From: Knufia peltigerae
Lineage: Eukaryota; Ascomycota; Eurotiomycetes; Chaetothyriales; Trichomeriaceae
Length of the DNA: 64,000 nucleotides
Assembly: GCA_030247855.1 (NCBI GenBank)
Contig: JAPDRN010000059.1
Coordinates: 144,752-208,751 of the forward strand
Direction of reading: 5' to 3'
In this document: positions 11,670 to 25,143 of the stretch, piece after piece
Layout: each line of letters opens with the position of its first letter
Numbering within the stretch: the first letter of the stretch is position 1
Made by a program: the position numbers and the translations under genes
The notes under the pieces: model-generated
Database searches by the model: none
The model's input: the letters and a program-made list of their open reading frames with translations, nothing else
What the model was told of the DNA's origin: nothing

Positions 11670-13796
11670 TCAATGCATCTTTACACCATTACTCAGCCTT
11701 GTTTCGTCAGCGTAGCCCATCTTACGGCCAGTCACCGCGAGCTGGACGAATGACCATTTGCTCCCAGCCACGGGATTGTACGTGAGTACATCTTCCTGGT
11801 TCACACTCAAGGGCTGCTCGTCGCCACTGATAGGCTTCCCATTCACCATCCACTGTGCTTCGAGGACCATGCCGGGATCCCAGCGTCCAACGCTCGCCTC
11901 AAAGACACACTCTGTTTTCGTGCAGTTTTTCCCTCTCTCAAGCGAAGGAGGGGCCTGCCGCGCAAGTGCAGCTTGATGCCCACCGTACGACATGACCTCT
12001 GCAAAAGTGTTCCCTCGCGAGGACGACGACGTGGCGTTACTCAAAAGTGGCGTCTTCCCCGTGGGCGAGTGATCTTGGACCCAAGTGTCGACAAGCTCCA
12101 GGAAGTCCCAAGTCTCACGGCGCTGGTAGTTCCCGCCGTGTGGTTCCTCTGGCAAAATCGTCACGTTGGCCCACCCCGGTCCCCCGAGGGCGTCGACACG
12201 CTTTTGAAACTCAATAACGCCCTCGTTCAGGTAGTAATTGTCCCAGGTGCCGACGTAGATGAAGATTCTCCCGCTGAGCGTCTCCCCGAGATTGCGCTCG
12301 TTGTCCCAGTTGCTGACAATGTAGTTGGCCAGGTCCATGTGCTTCCAGTACTCGACCGCCTCGGGGTAGATCTCTCCAGTGACCTTGTTCCAGGGTTCGA
12401 GGGGGTACCCGTTCAACCCCTGCACCCCGAACACGGCGTTCCAGACATCCCACTGCAGAGAAGATCGTGTCGACGTGCCGAATGTCAGTTCCCAATGGTT
12501 TTCCTGCGCCACGCTCGCCAGAACAACTTCTGTTCCGTTTTCGAAATCACGGATGGACGGGATCGAACTGCCATTGTCACGGACGTACGCGTTTGCCGAA
12601 TCGTACAAGGGGATATCTTGATGCCTGTGGAAATCAAGAGAGTCCGGGTACGAGCTGAAACAGACACCGAAGAGGTCGGGTCTGAAGATGACCGTCGCGG
12701 CCGAGATCCAACCACCCGTCGACCCGCCAATCTGGACCCGCGCGTACGGCTCAGGGATGGTGTTGAAGGTCTCTTCGATGTACGGGATCAACTCGTCGTT
12801 GATGGCGTCGCCATACGGGCCTATGTTGGCGGTGTTGACACCATATGAATCGTCATAGAACGGTGACTCGTGGCGGATGGTCACCAAGATCAGCTTGGGT
12901 GTTAGCCGGTCAGGTTCGCCGTCCTTACCCTTGATGGTTCCATCGTCCCATTCCGCGGAGAAATTCGCCGTGGGATAGCCAAAACTCGTCTTATTCCCCG
13001 GCCAATGTCCCTGCGAGTAGATGACGGGGTAGCGGGTGTCCTTGTCGTCGGCGTCGTACCCGTACGGAAGGAGGATGTTCGCACCCACGTACATGTCACG
13101 GCCCCAGAAGGTGCTGAGAGCCTCGCTGCGGATCTTCACGTATTTGAACGTGGCAGTATCTTGGTAGTTGTCTTGCGCACATCCCCCAATCTCGGTGCCC
13201 TTGAAGTCTTCCATTGGCTCTATGTCGTCAAAGTCGAGCTGAATCGTCTGGGGACCACCTTCAACAGTGATGTTGGTAACCGACGTTATGAGACTGCCAA
13301 AGGTGTCGACATTCGGTGCACCGTCGCCGCAAGGAAAGTGGACGCTGACTGTAGATCCGTCGCTCCGAGTGACTTTCTCGTATTTGTTCAAGAACGCTTG
13401 CACAGAGTAGTCACCAGGTGCAACGTCGTCCAGACTCACATTGGGATAGCCCCATACGCCAGTCATGGTATGCGCTCCACTACCGCCGGAAAGGGTGACG
13501 GTATCCAAACTTGCAACATTAAACACATTCATGCCGAAGAACAGGTTGGGGCTGGAGTCGACCTCGGTGTCGTCCAGAGGGTCCACGCCACTCGGTGCGA
13601 ACATGAGCACAACGCGGCCGTCCGCGGTGCCATTGAGCAGACCATCTGCGATCGATATCTGCACTTGCAGTCCAGACGACAGCGTGTCGGAAGGCTGGGC
13701 CAAAATTCCACCGGGCAAGCAGGTCGTCAGCGCAAGAATAGCTGTCGCGACTACCGTCGTCGACAAGGAGCCGGACCGGCGTGTGAGAAAGCTCAT
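11670..13796 (-). CDS. Secreted alpha/beta-hydrolase esterase (putative esterase family)
   Basis: A single intronless 708-aa frame. The N-terminus has a charged start (MSFLTRRSGS) and a hydrophobic core (VVATAILALTTCLPGGILA), a signal peptide expected to be cut near residue 34. The hydrolase domain includes YPVIYSQGHWPG and the nucleophile elbow IGGSTGGW with Ser359, matching GxSxGG of the esterase D-like/PF00756 fold. GPYGDAINDELIPYIEETF precedes it, and a late His lies in EEPHGGNYQRRETW. Many N-x-S/T sites suit an extracellular glycoprotein. The substrate cannot be told from sequence; ester or peptide-ester hydrolysis outside the cell is inferred. The ATG at 13796 is the first in frame and directly precedes the signal peptide. 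Confidence 0.88.
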   Translation of the reverse strand: MSFLTRRSGSLSTTVVATAILALTTCLPGGILAQPSDTLSSGLQVQISIADGLLNGTADGRVVLMFAPSGVDPLDDTEVDSSPNLFFGMNVFNVASLDTVTLSGGSGAHTMTGVWGYPNVSLDDVAPGDYSVQAFLNKYEKVTRSDGSTVSVHFPCGDGAPNVDTFGSLITSVTNITVEGGPQTIQLDFDDIEPMEDFKGTEIGGCAQDNYQDTATFKYVKIRSEALSTFWGRDMYVGANILLPYGYDADDKDTRYPVIYSQGHWPGNKTSFGYPTANFSAEWDDGTIKGKDGEPDRLTPKLILVTIRHESPFYDDSYGVNTANIGPYGDAINDELIPYIEETFNTIPEPYARVQIGGSTGGWISAATVIFRPDLFGVCFSSYPDSLDFHRHQDIPLYDSANAYVRDNGSSIPSIRDFENGTEVVLASVAQENHWELTFGTSTRSSLQWDVWNAVFGVQGLNGYPLEPWNKVTGEIYPEAVEYWKHMDLANYIVSNWDNERNLGETLSGRIFIYVGTWDNYYLNEGVIEFQKRVDALGGPGWANVTILPEEPHGGNYQRRETWDFLELVDTWVQDHSPTGKTPLLSNATSSSSRGNTFAEVMSYGGHQAALARQAPPSLERGKNCTKTECVFEASVGRWDPGMVLEAQWMVNGKPISGDEQPLSVNQEDVLTYNPVAGSKWSFVQLAVTGRKMGYADETRLSNGVKMH

Positions 13797-14820
13797 GTTG
13801 GGTGATCAGCACCTATTCGACCTCTGCCTGTCAGAACGTGACAGACTTTCAAAAAAAAGAGGTAATTTCCGGTGAAGATTGCCTGCATTGGATACACTGT
13901 ACATACTTTCTAAATGCAAACTCGTCATGGGGGAGCTATATAGAGCAACCGAAGCTGGAATGCAAGGCACCACGCACCTACTGACCCAGGAACACACGCG
14001 ACCAACCGGAACCAATAGCCTGATTGACGATTGCTATCCGCATCCCACGAGCAGTTCAGTGAAAGCCATATGGTGCCATGTAACGTTACCAACCTGTACC
14101 AACTCTACAAAGTGGACTTGCTCTCCAGACGCCATCGCTAGTTACAACCACTTCCGAGCCAGACGATCACACATCATGGAGGGATCTGTTGGAAAAGCCA
14201 AGAATACCAAGAGAGTAGCTAAGAGTATCGGGCGTCATGATGTGGGAAGTTGACGAGCCGTGGCATTTTACTCCGTCGAGACTGTCGATGAAGGAAGATG
14301 TCACTGCCTCGGGTTGTGTGACCTCTCGGATCTGTATGGATCAGCCAGTCCTAGTATTCTCTCAGCTATAACAGAAGCACGGTGGCTTCTCTGATACTTT
14401 AACGACAAATATTACGGCAACAAGATACAAAAGACCTCGAAAGCTGAGCCCCGGAGTAAAGCGGTTTCTACCTAACTTAGCCTTATCGCTGTAGGGACGG
14501 TTACAGTTCTATGGAGAAGGGAACTGAGGCTACTACCAAATAGGAAGCTGTTACAACAATGTATCATGGAGCTCCTGGGATCAAATAGCAGTGATAGAGT
14601 AGTCTCAAATAGGCACGGCTATTCTGGAAAACATGGAATGATCTTTCGCCAATCTTGCGAGGACGAGGTCACATCAAGCTTGCCTGCTATCGGAAGCTGT
14701 ACCTCACTTTTCAAAGCACCAACGGCAAGCAATACCATCATACCAGGGAAGACAAAGGACGGTGAATTAGACATTAATTATTTCAGTTTATGATTCATTT
14801 ACATCTCTTGTGATGCCAGG
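13797..14820. other. Esterase promoter and CSF1 3' spacer
   Basis: It holds the upstream region of the esterase gene and the downstream region of CSF1. I find no convincing coding frame and no repeat longer than a few bases. Confidence 0.55.
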
Positions 14821-17800
14821 TCAACTCGCACCCAAGATCCTCGCATACGCATCCTCCACCTCCCTTGCAATCTCTGATAGTGTCACAATGGCAATACTGT
14901 GTGTCGCCTCAGGCAATCTATCCCTATGCAGCCCAATCCATTCCAGAGGTGGCGTTGCTTCGCCCATGTCCCTGAGCTGTGGTGTATCAATAATCGGAGG
15001 TTCCAACGCGATATATGTGAATTTTGATTGAGGCACGTTCACCACAGCCGTGATCTTTTCCTGTCCACCTTCGCCGTCGCCTTGCGGCTCGGCCGTGACC
15101 TTGATAGCTGACGGTGGGAGCGGCTTTCCAAGTCTTTGAGCCAATGCTCGCGAATGCGTCTGCCACATGCCCCTAATGAAACTGATACGTGCATAGTTCC
15201 AACCGACATCCACTTTTCCTTCGAATGTACTTCGGAAAATGTACTCGATTGTGTTCGAGTCAGGAACTTGCCATGTCTCCATTGAGGATACCAGTCTAGG
15301 AACCTTCACAATGGTACCACCACGCGACGATGTTGCGCGGTCAATCACATCCGGCACTGACACTTCGCTCAATGCCTTGGTGGTTGTGCGATTCACATTG
15401 GACAGAGCCACTCGCAATTCTCCAAGCGTCATGCCCAACCCACTGTGAGTCTTGCCGTCAGTGGTGGCCACGGCAAATCTTGCCTGAACTTCTGTGGCTT
15501 CGGCCTTGAGGAGTCGGTCATCGAAGAAGGTATTTGGAAAGCAACCAATATCAACTTCCCTCAGACCAACCACCACGTCGGTGTGCAGTGCAAATGTTCG
15601 TTTCGTCTGAGGCTCCTCCTTGTGCTGCGGGTCGGGTGTAGGAGCTACCCAAGTATTAGATGGGAAGATAGACTTGCGTCGGAGGAACTTGTCAAGATCG
15701 TGTAGGGACGTTTCATAGGCTTCCTGTTTCTCCTGGGCCAACCTCTCGAAAGCTTGAACAAGTGCAAAGCCTTGTGCTGCAGTACTGGTGGTGACATATA
15801 CTTGTACTTTGCCGCCGTCAACGATGCCTACCAAACGGTCACTGTCAAACCCTTGACCTTGGCGCACGTTATACATCAAAAATTCGAAAAACGAAATATC
15901 AGCGACCGCAAAGGGTTGATAGTCGAATGCTGCTTTGACCCGGAAATGTTCGAAACTGATCGAGGCCTGGACGAGAGGCGCGCGAGCCTTGCGCGATGAG
16001 TCTTCAGGCCATCTGATTGAGGTACGAAGTCGCATGTTCTCTAATTCCACGAACCCACTCATTCTTCCATTGCTGTCAATACCAACTCTGTCAAAGCCAA
16101 TGCAAAGGTTTTGTTCTGAGTCGTTGTTCTTCTTGGACGATGCCCATAGCTGTGAGATGGTAAACACTGACTTTCCGAGTCCTTGTCCAAAGTCCACGGC
16201 AAGCTTGATCTCCTGCATGGAGACGATTGCATGCCACGGCAATGTGCCCTTAGCAGAGATCTCTTGGTATCGTTGCATCGCATATGCTTGTTGGTCTTGT
16301 GCAGTAGCGACGGGTGCATTTGACTTGGAGCGACCACGCAGCTCTGCAGGATACCAGATTTCACGAAACAAGAGAAAGTCTTGTAGCTGCTTTGCATTGA
16401 TATCAGTTTTCATCGGACTGACGTTGAGAACAGCAGAGATGCCAGTGGATGCGCTGACATGTTTACTGTTCATGAGTGACAGAACGATGGAGTCGACCTC
16501 GAAGTTGGCTGTAGATTCTCTAGAGTACACATGCTGAACAGAAGCTTCGAGTTTATTGAAGGTAGTCAATATGGCAAAAAATCGTTCATGATCAGGTGTC
16601 GACACTGTATTGATTCTGACGAAAATATCCGAGAACCTTGTAGTGGCCGCAACTCGGGCAATCGGCTGGCAACTGAGACTGAACTCTTGTCGTTGAATAT
16701 ACAGACCCGCATTCAATTTGCATCGACCTAGAATTGCGGTCGGATTGGCGTTGTTGATGGTCTCTTCTGATAGGTGAGTGCTGATGTCACCGGGCTTTGT
16801 ACCTGAGTCATCATTGCTGTTCTCGCCCATTATCTCTTTGATGCTGGACGAAATTTCCAAGATCAGCGGCACAACTGTAGGGTAGAGGGTGTTCGTGGAG
16901 GCCGCTACTTTGACCTCTGTGCTAAGATAGGGATCATCAGAGCCGTTGTCCTTGTACTCGACTTTGAGCGCGACACCAGGAGACTGTAATCGTGCCGAAG
17001 AGGCATTCTCTCCTTGAACAGCTTGTCCATATCGTCCTGCTCGAGACCGCTTGCCTCCTTTGAGGAAACTGAACGCTGAGTCTTGATGTCGCACCTCTGC
17101 CCAGGGACTGATATAAACAACAGCACCAGCAAAGTCAGCGTCTACCAAGAGAGAAGCTAGACGTTTTCCACCTAGGAAGTCAATATTCCCGGATTGCGCG
17201 GCCTGGGGGCTGGTCTCATATAGTTTCTTTGAATTGCGAAGTTCTTCACTGGCATGAGCTAGCGACTTCTGAAGAGCATGTGCAGGGACTGCAAAGTCGG
17301 TTGCAAGACGGATGTCAACCGCCTTCCCTTTGGCTTGAAATGCGAACCGCCGATCCCGCTTAGTAGATAGATACGCGCTTCCGAAGACGACTTCTGGTAG
17401 GAGAGCTGAGTTGGCTGTCCGTTGTGTCGGCTGCAAGGATTGGGACTGTGGGACAATTTGCAATTGAGTGTCCAAGATCGACAGTCGAGCGGTTCCTTCT
17501 TGTCGTGTCTGAAGATCAACTTTGCGGATTGAGAAGACAAGGTCCTGTAGCTCTCGCGTTGGCGAGAGGAATGAACTTCTAGTTAAATTCCATCTGATGT
17601 GGATGTTGTCGACGTTCACAGCGTAAGTCGAATCGTAGAGTGCAGAGGAGAATGACTCGTTGGTGGACACCGCTTCCAGGGCTGCTTCGATCTGTTCTTT
17701 TGGTCTCAGGCGATCAGTAATCCCGGCTGTTGTCATCCTCCGTAGTCGTTGAATGCTCTCAGGACTCTCGGCAAGTTGAATTGACTTAATTTTGTCCTGG

Positions 17801-20800
17801 ATAAACCCTGCGATGTCGACTGCCAGTGTAGCAGTGTCTTCATAGAGCTCGATCGCAATACCATCACTCCAAGCCCTGTAAACATGGACTTTGCCGAGCT
17901 TGCCGTCCGGTTCTGTTTTCCCCGATGCCTTGATTCCGACTGTGCATTTCCCAACATTGCTCTTGGCGTGGTCGGTGGCTCGATAGATGCCTAATCCTAC
18001 GCCTTGAGAGTTCAGGATGAACTGTGGCTGCTCATGTATTGTATCAGGATCGTCGGTCTGATTGTGAACGAATAATGAAGTCCCTTCAAGCTTCAACTCC
18101 ATGTCGGCTCGGTAGGTTTGGTCTTCACGGACTGTAGGGGCACTCATGTGCACCTTGATGCCCGCGAGAGTCCCATGTACCGCATAGCGAAGCAATAAGG
18201 TTGTTTCAGCAGATGTTGTTTTCTGGGCTTTGGACTTGCCATCAGTAATATATTTCACAGAGTTCTGCACATCTTGCACAGCTCGCTTAGTGTCCAAAAG
18301 CTGCTGAATCACACCAGGTTGATTGAGCGCATCAAAACAGGCTCGGATGCCACTTGCTTCCAAGTTGATCTGTTCAATCGTAACTCGCGCCCCTATTGAC
18401 ATGACACTAGTAGTCTGTGCGATAGACAGACGGCCATTTATGGGCGGCATCTTCAAGATCGACGATTTGCTCCTGGTATCGACATGTGGGCCTTCAAACA
18501 AATGCTCGTGCTCTTTAATGTCAAAGTTGATTTCAAGACTACCATGCTTCCGGGGTAGAATGGAGGTTCTGGCCACATTGCCCGCTATAGTATAGAGCAA
18601 GGTAGGCACAATCGCGAAGCTGAGTCGGTAGTCGTCTAAGAACAAGGCGGTCCGCAGCTCGATAGAAGCAGCAAGGGGCCGTGACATCTTTTTAGGCTCA
18701 GGGTTCGAATCCTTTGGTAGCATTCCAAGTAGGTCATAGACTGCAGCAGCTTCATCATGGACAACGTTTTCTACCACACCGAGTAGCTTGGCAATGTCTT
18801 CTTTCAGCTGGAAGCGATACCTGCGAGATGCTGCACAGACTTGAATCACCAGTACAGATTCTTGGGAGTCGTTCGATTGCCGGGGCCATACCGACCCATA
18901 CACCTTCGGTGCTCGCAATTTCCAAGTCATCAGTGTATGAGAATGCCCTCTGACTTTGGTTAAGACAGAATTTGCCGCGATTGTCCAAGAGTGGACAGAT
19001 GGAAGACTGCCCCCAGAGTCAAAAGAGACCGCGCTTCGAAAGCCTTCGGATGCCCATTTCAACTTGAGATTCAGAGTCGTAAGATATATTGCTGCCACAT
19101 CAGACCCTACCACCACAGTAAATTGTCTTCGCGAGTGGGTTTTATCAGAGTCAACTTTGCTGCCCGAACTTGTTCTGGTTGGGAACATCGCGAGAGGGTT
19201 ACCCAAGTCGATGATTTGGCGAGCCAGCTCTACCAAGGCCCAGTTGAGATTGAGGGAAGCATCGGCAAGATAAGCTTGGAGAATGACTTTTTCGCTGTTG
19301 TCCTCAGCACCGGGCAATGCCGTCACTGGGCTCACAACAACATTAAAATCCAAGCCCAAAAGTGTGAAGTCGCTCTGCCGTGGGCCAGGATCAAGGACAA
19401 CCTCGATCTTGCCAATTATGATTTCGCCCTGGGCAGCAAGACTGCCAGGTGGTTTTGCTGATGTTCCGGGACGCTGATTTTCGAAGAGTGTGCTCATTAT
19501 GGGGACTGTATCCCGTCGGTAGTCCCAGCCTCGCCATTGCTCAAATGAAGTCAGGACTCTTTGCAACGCAGGCCCCTTTAATTCCAGATCCTCACAATCG
19601 CAGCTATTCATCGACTTGGGACCTTTTTCCTTCTCTAGAGTTGCAAAGATATACCTCAGACGAGACATAATCTTCCATGAGTCTGTCAGACGCACATGCT
19701 TGTCTGCACTTCGAAGGACATAAGAAGGTTTGGTTAAAAAGATCGGCTCAGAGATTGAAGAGCCTCCTTGAGTGAGATGAAATATGAGGTGTCTGGATTT
19801 GCGACTTTGATCCAAACCAACGAAAGCGTCAGCGATCCGGTCAATCATGGAAAGAGTCCTTTGTATGAGCCCGGCCATATTGGCAAGTTGTTCGGCCCAA
19901 AGGACAACACTGAAATTGCTCAATTGGCACTTGGAGTCGATCTTGTCTTGTAGGCAGAGCCAAAATCCAAAATTTGACAATGAAACTTCAGCCTGTGTAG
20001 CTGCTCTGTCCGCAAATGCATCATCTCTAGCAGAGACTGTAACCTTTTCAATGGATGCATAAGCAGACTGACTAGGCATCGAGATTTTTCCGTATCTGGA
20101 GTTAAGTTGCGGATGCAATGAGCGGAACATTGCCTGTGTGCCGAGAAGTTTCACATCGTACTGATCATCCGAGGAAGATTGGATTTGTGGCCCACCTTGC
20201 AAGGAATTGAGGAGTTTAATATGTGCAAATGGCACATGGATGGCAAAGTCCATAACATGGCCCTTGTCGTCATGCCGCTGGCTTTCCAGGATCTTTTCCA
20301 TCAATGTGACTTGTATCTTATCCAATTGGTTGATGGCATGGTCATTGTTTAACTCCTGTATCAGCCCCCCGATGCAAAGGAACAGGGCCGGGGAACAGAA
20401 ACCAGTCAGCCCTTTGTCAATCATGAAGACGACGCCATTGTGAGGTACACCTTCAAAGTCATCTGCTTTAGGGAGAAAATCGGCTTTAGAGGCTGACATG
20501 AGCGAAGCTGCTTCCGTAAGTTCCGCTCTTGATACGGTGGGCATGTTCTTTGTATCAGGCTTTACATCTCGCAACGTGAAATGCGGCGGCGACCAGGGCC
20601 CAGCGAAGGCCAATGCAGGATGAGTTCCCTCTGGGAGCGAAGAGCTCTTGACGGCGTCGGCAAGTTGCTCTTTAGAGCCATCCTGAAGCATGGATGAACG
20701 GAGCCTGGGGTCCAGCGGTCGGGAGAGACTCGAGTTAGGATCTCTGCTTGATCTGCTGGCAAGATTGGTATTCCCTACGGGCCTACCATGGAGAGAGGGC

Positions 20801-23800
20801 ATCGTGGAAAGGAATGAGCTTTTGCGGCCCATGGCCTGATCTGGATAAGTAGGATCGTTTGTTGCTGATACATCAAGCCCTTCGACTCCAACCACTGGTT
20901 CCGGCATCGTTGGGAGCGGCATTGCAGGTGGCTCCCGAGCCCACTCAGGGGTCTTATGGTTTGGTGGATAGCTCTTTTGGGTGCCTAATATCCATTGTGC
21001 TCTGTGGCTTCGCTGATCATGGTACTTCACATGCTGTTGTTGGAGAGAACGCGTTTGATTCAGGTTGTCGCTTTTGTCAAGAGAGCAAATTCGCAGGGCA
21101 GTTTGGAAGTAAGCTACAGTCTCAACAATACCGGGTTCTCTGCCATGATGTCGTAGAGCACTCTTGTGGTCCACGGCTGCCAAAACAACATGTGGAACAT
21201 TGACTTGAACACTCTGTGCGAAGTTCGCATTTGCCCAGTCTGACAAGGAGATGTCTGCCCCATTGGACTCTATCAGAAAGGCAGCACCGCCGCCAGTAAG
21301 CCAGATTCGTAGCCCAGCGACGCTTGCTCTCAAAAAGGTTACATCGTGGAGCTTGGTTGTGAACAATTTCGGCAACGCATTATCATAATCGTCCAGCGTG
21401 TAGATGAAACTCGTGATGGCATTGATGAGAACTTGGACGAATTTCGCATCGACTTCGCCTGTTGCCTCTCCAACATCGATATCCCAGCAGCAAACATAGG
21501 TCGGTTCTGTGGGAGGCGCTCCGAAAAGTCTATGGCCATATATCTGAGCGCCGTCAATGAATAACTGGCAGTTGGTGATGTCCTCTGAAGGTCCAGCTTC
21601 AAGCTTCTGGATCGTCTCGAGTGATGCCTCTAGTGGACTTGAATTGACCTGGAGGTCCATGTAGTAATTCGTAAACCGCATATCTGCTTCAACTAGAAGG
21701 ACGTCTACTCGAAGATTCTCTCTTCGAGAGTAAATGTTGGCAGGAAGAAGGACGGAGGAGTTGTCAGCTCGGACAGTTAAAATAACGTCTAAGTCGTTTT
21801 CTTTCTTCATCGCTGGACGCGGCGTCCTGACTGCATTTCCAGCAAGTATGTCTTGGTACTCTTCCAGCGTCCTGAAGTGCAGGTCCTCACCAAAATAGTT
21901 CTCTTTGACATTCATAAAATAACGGATCAAATATCCATGGAGGTAGAACTTTGGAGTAGATCCAGTGATTGTCATAAAGAGAGAGTCCGTCAGTTTTGGC
22001 GATACTTGCGGATAGTAATTATAAGAACCATCGAGGTCGAGGCGTTTCAAAGTAGCCATAGTTTTGTCCTCGGCTAGGGTATGTAAAGTATTCCAAACCG
22101 GAGTGCTGAGATCGAGGTAAGCGTTGTGACCTTCAGCTAAGAACTTGACACTGCTTTGACGAGGCGAAAAGTATTGCATGGGGATATCCACATGCCCATC
22201 GAGGACTTGGAAACCGAGGACCAGAAATGAATTCTCGTCCAAGTCGCATGGGTTGTCCACGATATTGTAGTCATTCGCATTCAGATAGAGCTTCAGATCT
22301 GGGAACTGTAGATGTAGCTGGTACAGGTAAGGGACGAACGTCATGTAGTCTGGTTTCTGGCTCTCCGTGAAGTCACTGATCAGGTCTGTGAGAAGGAACA
22401 TATGGTCTCGCAACAAGAACATTTCCATGGCGTTATTCTCGATATCAAAGACCCATGTATGCAAACTATTCCACACGAGCGGATTAGACAGGTCACAAGA
22501 GACCTTCTGAGATTGACAGCGCCATAATAGTGCGTGGTTGACACTGGATGTCGCTTTCGTGTCCTTAAGATCGAGTCTCAATTGATTTCGATAGCCTTCC
22601 GCATTTGGGACCATATCCATGTCGTAGCGGACCGTTGAATCTTTCCCCGCAGAGACGGTCAGCCAGCCAAATGGCCTCAAGTCAGGGCCCAGCTTCGATT
22701 TCTGGGGTCGACGGAAGCGGAAGTGTCTTCTTTCCCGCTGCTTGCGAATAGCAGCAGCTTCTCTTACGGCATGTGCTCGTCCTCTCCATTGCCAATCTTT
22801 TGAACGTTCTCTCGTTGGTACGCGAAGGTTGACCTCATCTTCAAGATCGACACGAATGCTCATCACCGTATGCAGACGTGCATCCCCAACTTTCAGTGCG
22901 GATGATGGAGTAGCCGACCGGAAAGGATTTGGAAAGAAGGCTGATTGGAGCTCGAAGCGTAGGCGATCAGCCCATGGACCGTAGTTAACAGTTCCTCCGT
23001 GCACAGTCAGATCGAGACCGTAGGCAGGTGGGGTAGACCAATTGATATCTTCGGTATGCACATCCTCGGATAAGGCTACATGGTCGGCAAGGACTTGGCC
23101 AGGAAGATCCCAGTAGAAGTTCAGATGGACGTTCGGCGACTCCAAGATTTGGGAAAATCGAGCGTAATCAACATGGGACCAGCCTTCGTGGTCATCTCTT
23201 TCATCGTCATCCATATACCGGCCAAGACCATGCCATGACCTATCTTGTTCTGGAAATGCCTCATAAAAATAGTGTTTGTTATTCTCGTCATCAACAGACG
23301 TATTGGTTCGGAGAGATCCCCGCGAACTCCGTAGACCCGGAAAAAGATGTCTTGCGCTGCGAATGGCTCTGGCGAGACGTCGGCGAATGCCGAAGTCGAG
23401 TTGCCACCACCTTCGACGACCAGCTTCCGATTCAGCTGCTGAAATGACCCTCTCCGCAGTTGTGAGCTGCGACGCGCGAAAGTCTGGATTTGGTCTCATT
23501 TCGACCTTTGGCTGTTCAATGTCAAAGTCAAAAACCTGGCGAAATATGTCACAAGGGCCGGCGGCGGCGGCATCAATGTGGCCTCGTGCAGCCGCAAATG
23601 TAGAGACAACAATTGCTCTTGTAGTGGCATTTCCAAGAGTAATAGCACCTTTTGATACCTCAACTCCGATCGGCAAGAACCGCAGGAGCAACGAATAAAA
23701 GGAGGATACTTGAGTTGCGGGCAGGTCGGCATCTGTGTTCACACTGGTATCGGTGTTGATGCGACTAACAGGTACATTTAATTCATCTCGAGTGACGACA

Positions 23801-24568
23801 CGGTCTGTTTTCTCCGTAGGCAGTTCTGTAGAGGAGTCACTGTCGAGACCGGCCTCAGATCGTCCTCTGGCATTCTTCCGTCGGTGGAGCATCCCATGGA
23901 ATGATCCTTGCTTGTGGTCACTTTCATGGCATTCCTCATCTATATCGTACAGATTGGACAAAGTGGCGTCACTAACAATGGCCTGGTATACCGGCGTCCT
24001 GTTGTAGACAAACCACTCCAACCCTGTGACATTGATCGCAATTCGAGCATCGGCGGTGTCGGGTTTTTGCGTCCGGCCCAGTTCTTGGTCTGCCGACAGT
24101 GGCTCCGATTGTTCGGAATCATCTGAACCGGAAGCCTCCTTCTCTTTCAGTTTGTTATTGTCATCATCATCCAAGCCCGATAAATCAACTTGACGGGCCG
24201 TTCGTTGCCAGTACCTCCAGGTAATGTACCCGTTCTGAATCAGTACGGTTTCATTTTCTCCGTGATATCGTATGCCCTTGAAAAATATGCGTCCAGCGAG
24301 GAATGAGAGTTGCAGAGCCTGTATATCAATCCAGATGCGGTACTTATGCCATGTCCACGCTCGCAGGCCGTAGGAGACAACTGTCGCGAAGAGGCGATTG
24401 AAGTAGAAAAGGAAAAACAAGGCCAGACAGGCGCAAGTCGCAATCTCAATGAACCATGTCCTGGTCAAAGAGTCAGCCAATATTCATATACATTTGTACA
24501 TCAGCATACCAGTTGAAAGAGGTGTCCCTAGTGATGGGTTGTCCGACCAGGTTGTTCAGGTCCGACAT
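14821..24568 (-). CDS. CSF1: Csf1, bridge-like lipid-transfer protein
   Basis: Two exons, 24568-24510 and 24460-14821, giving 3232 aa (yeast Csf1 is about 2950). The first exon supplies MSDLNNLVGQPITRDTSFN, and the join restores WTWFIEIATCACLALFFLFY, the single N-terminal membrane anchor at about residues 20-42. It continues into the hallmark block with YRIWIDIQALQLSFL, GRIFFKGIRYHG and YITWRYW. The rest is the long repeating beta-groove region of bridge-like lipid-transfer proteins (BLTP1/Tweek/Csf1), with low-complexity linkers. Family knowledge: Csf1 is anchored in the ER, reaches contact sites, and supplies phospholipid, notably for GPI-anchor synthesis, and supports cold growth. The exon 2 frame is uninterrupted for 9.6 kb. 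It is divergent from the TMEM184-like gene across 575 bp. Confidence 0.96.
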
Positions 24569-25143
24569 TGTAGATGTCGCAATTTCCTTGGGACGTTTCG
24601 TTCATGGCTTCAAGATATAGAGATACGGGGCCGAGTCGTTGGTGACATTGCTATTGTAAGGGAAGATTCTCTTGAAAAGGTCGGCTGTACAAAATGTTGG
24701 ACGTGGAGCGCGTTGAATGCAGCTGCGGCACGAATTACGAGTACAGAAGATCATCGACATCAGAGCCCGAATCAATTTCCCCGCAAAAGTGTACGAAATT
24801 GTGTAAGTGACAGTAATTGACATTGTATTTCACACAGATAAGCAGTATTCTCGGTGTACGCGATCCGTATTGTCTTCCGTCAGTCGTCGTAATAAATAGT
24901 TCCCAGACTGCGCGTGTCTCTCTCTATCATGTGCAATAGATTGCAGGCATCACTTTGCAACATCCTGTTTACGGTCCTTTTACACCACCAGATCGCTACT
25001 ATCCTACATTCCTCCCATGTCCGGCCGCCGTCGATGCTTCCACGAGATGTACCCGTGCATATTTAGGTAGCCTGAGCCAGCAGCTACAGCTTCCTCATCA
25101 CCTTCGCCACGACCCTCTCACTCTTCAAGCATCTTCCGGCACC
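24569..25143. promoter_or_regulatory. Shared bidirectional promoter region, CSF1 / TMEM184-like
   Basis: Two start codons face away from each other across 575 bp, so this interval must hold both core promoters and 5' leaders. The 25080-25140 part is C/T-rich, as expected for the + strand leader. I cannot assign individual factor sites. Confidence 0.5.

Noticed and set aside
11973..12848. Antisense 291-codon open frame across the esterase gene
   Set aside because: Its sequence is Arg/Val-rich and lacks domain character, while the sense frame has a signal peptide and nucleophile elbow.
18702..18712. T-loop-like word ggttcgaatcc, suggesting a tRNA
   Set aside because: It lies inside the uninterrupted CSF1 coding frame and has no A-box, anticodon arm or acceptor stem around it.
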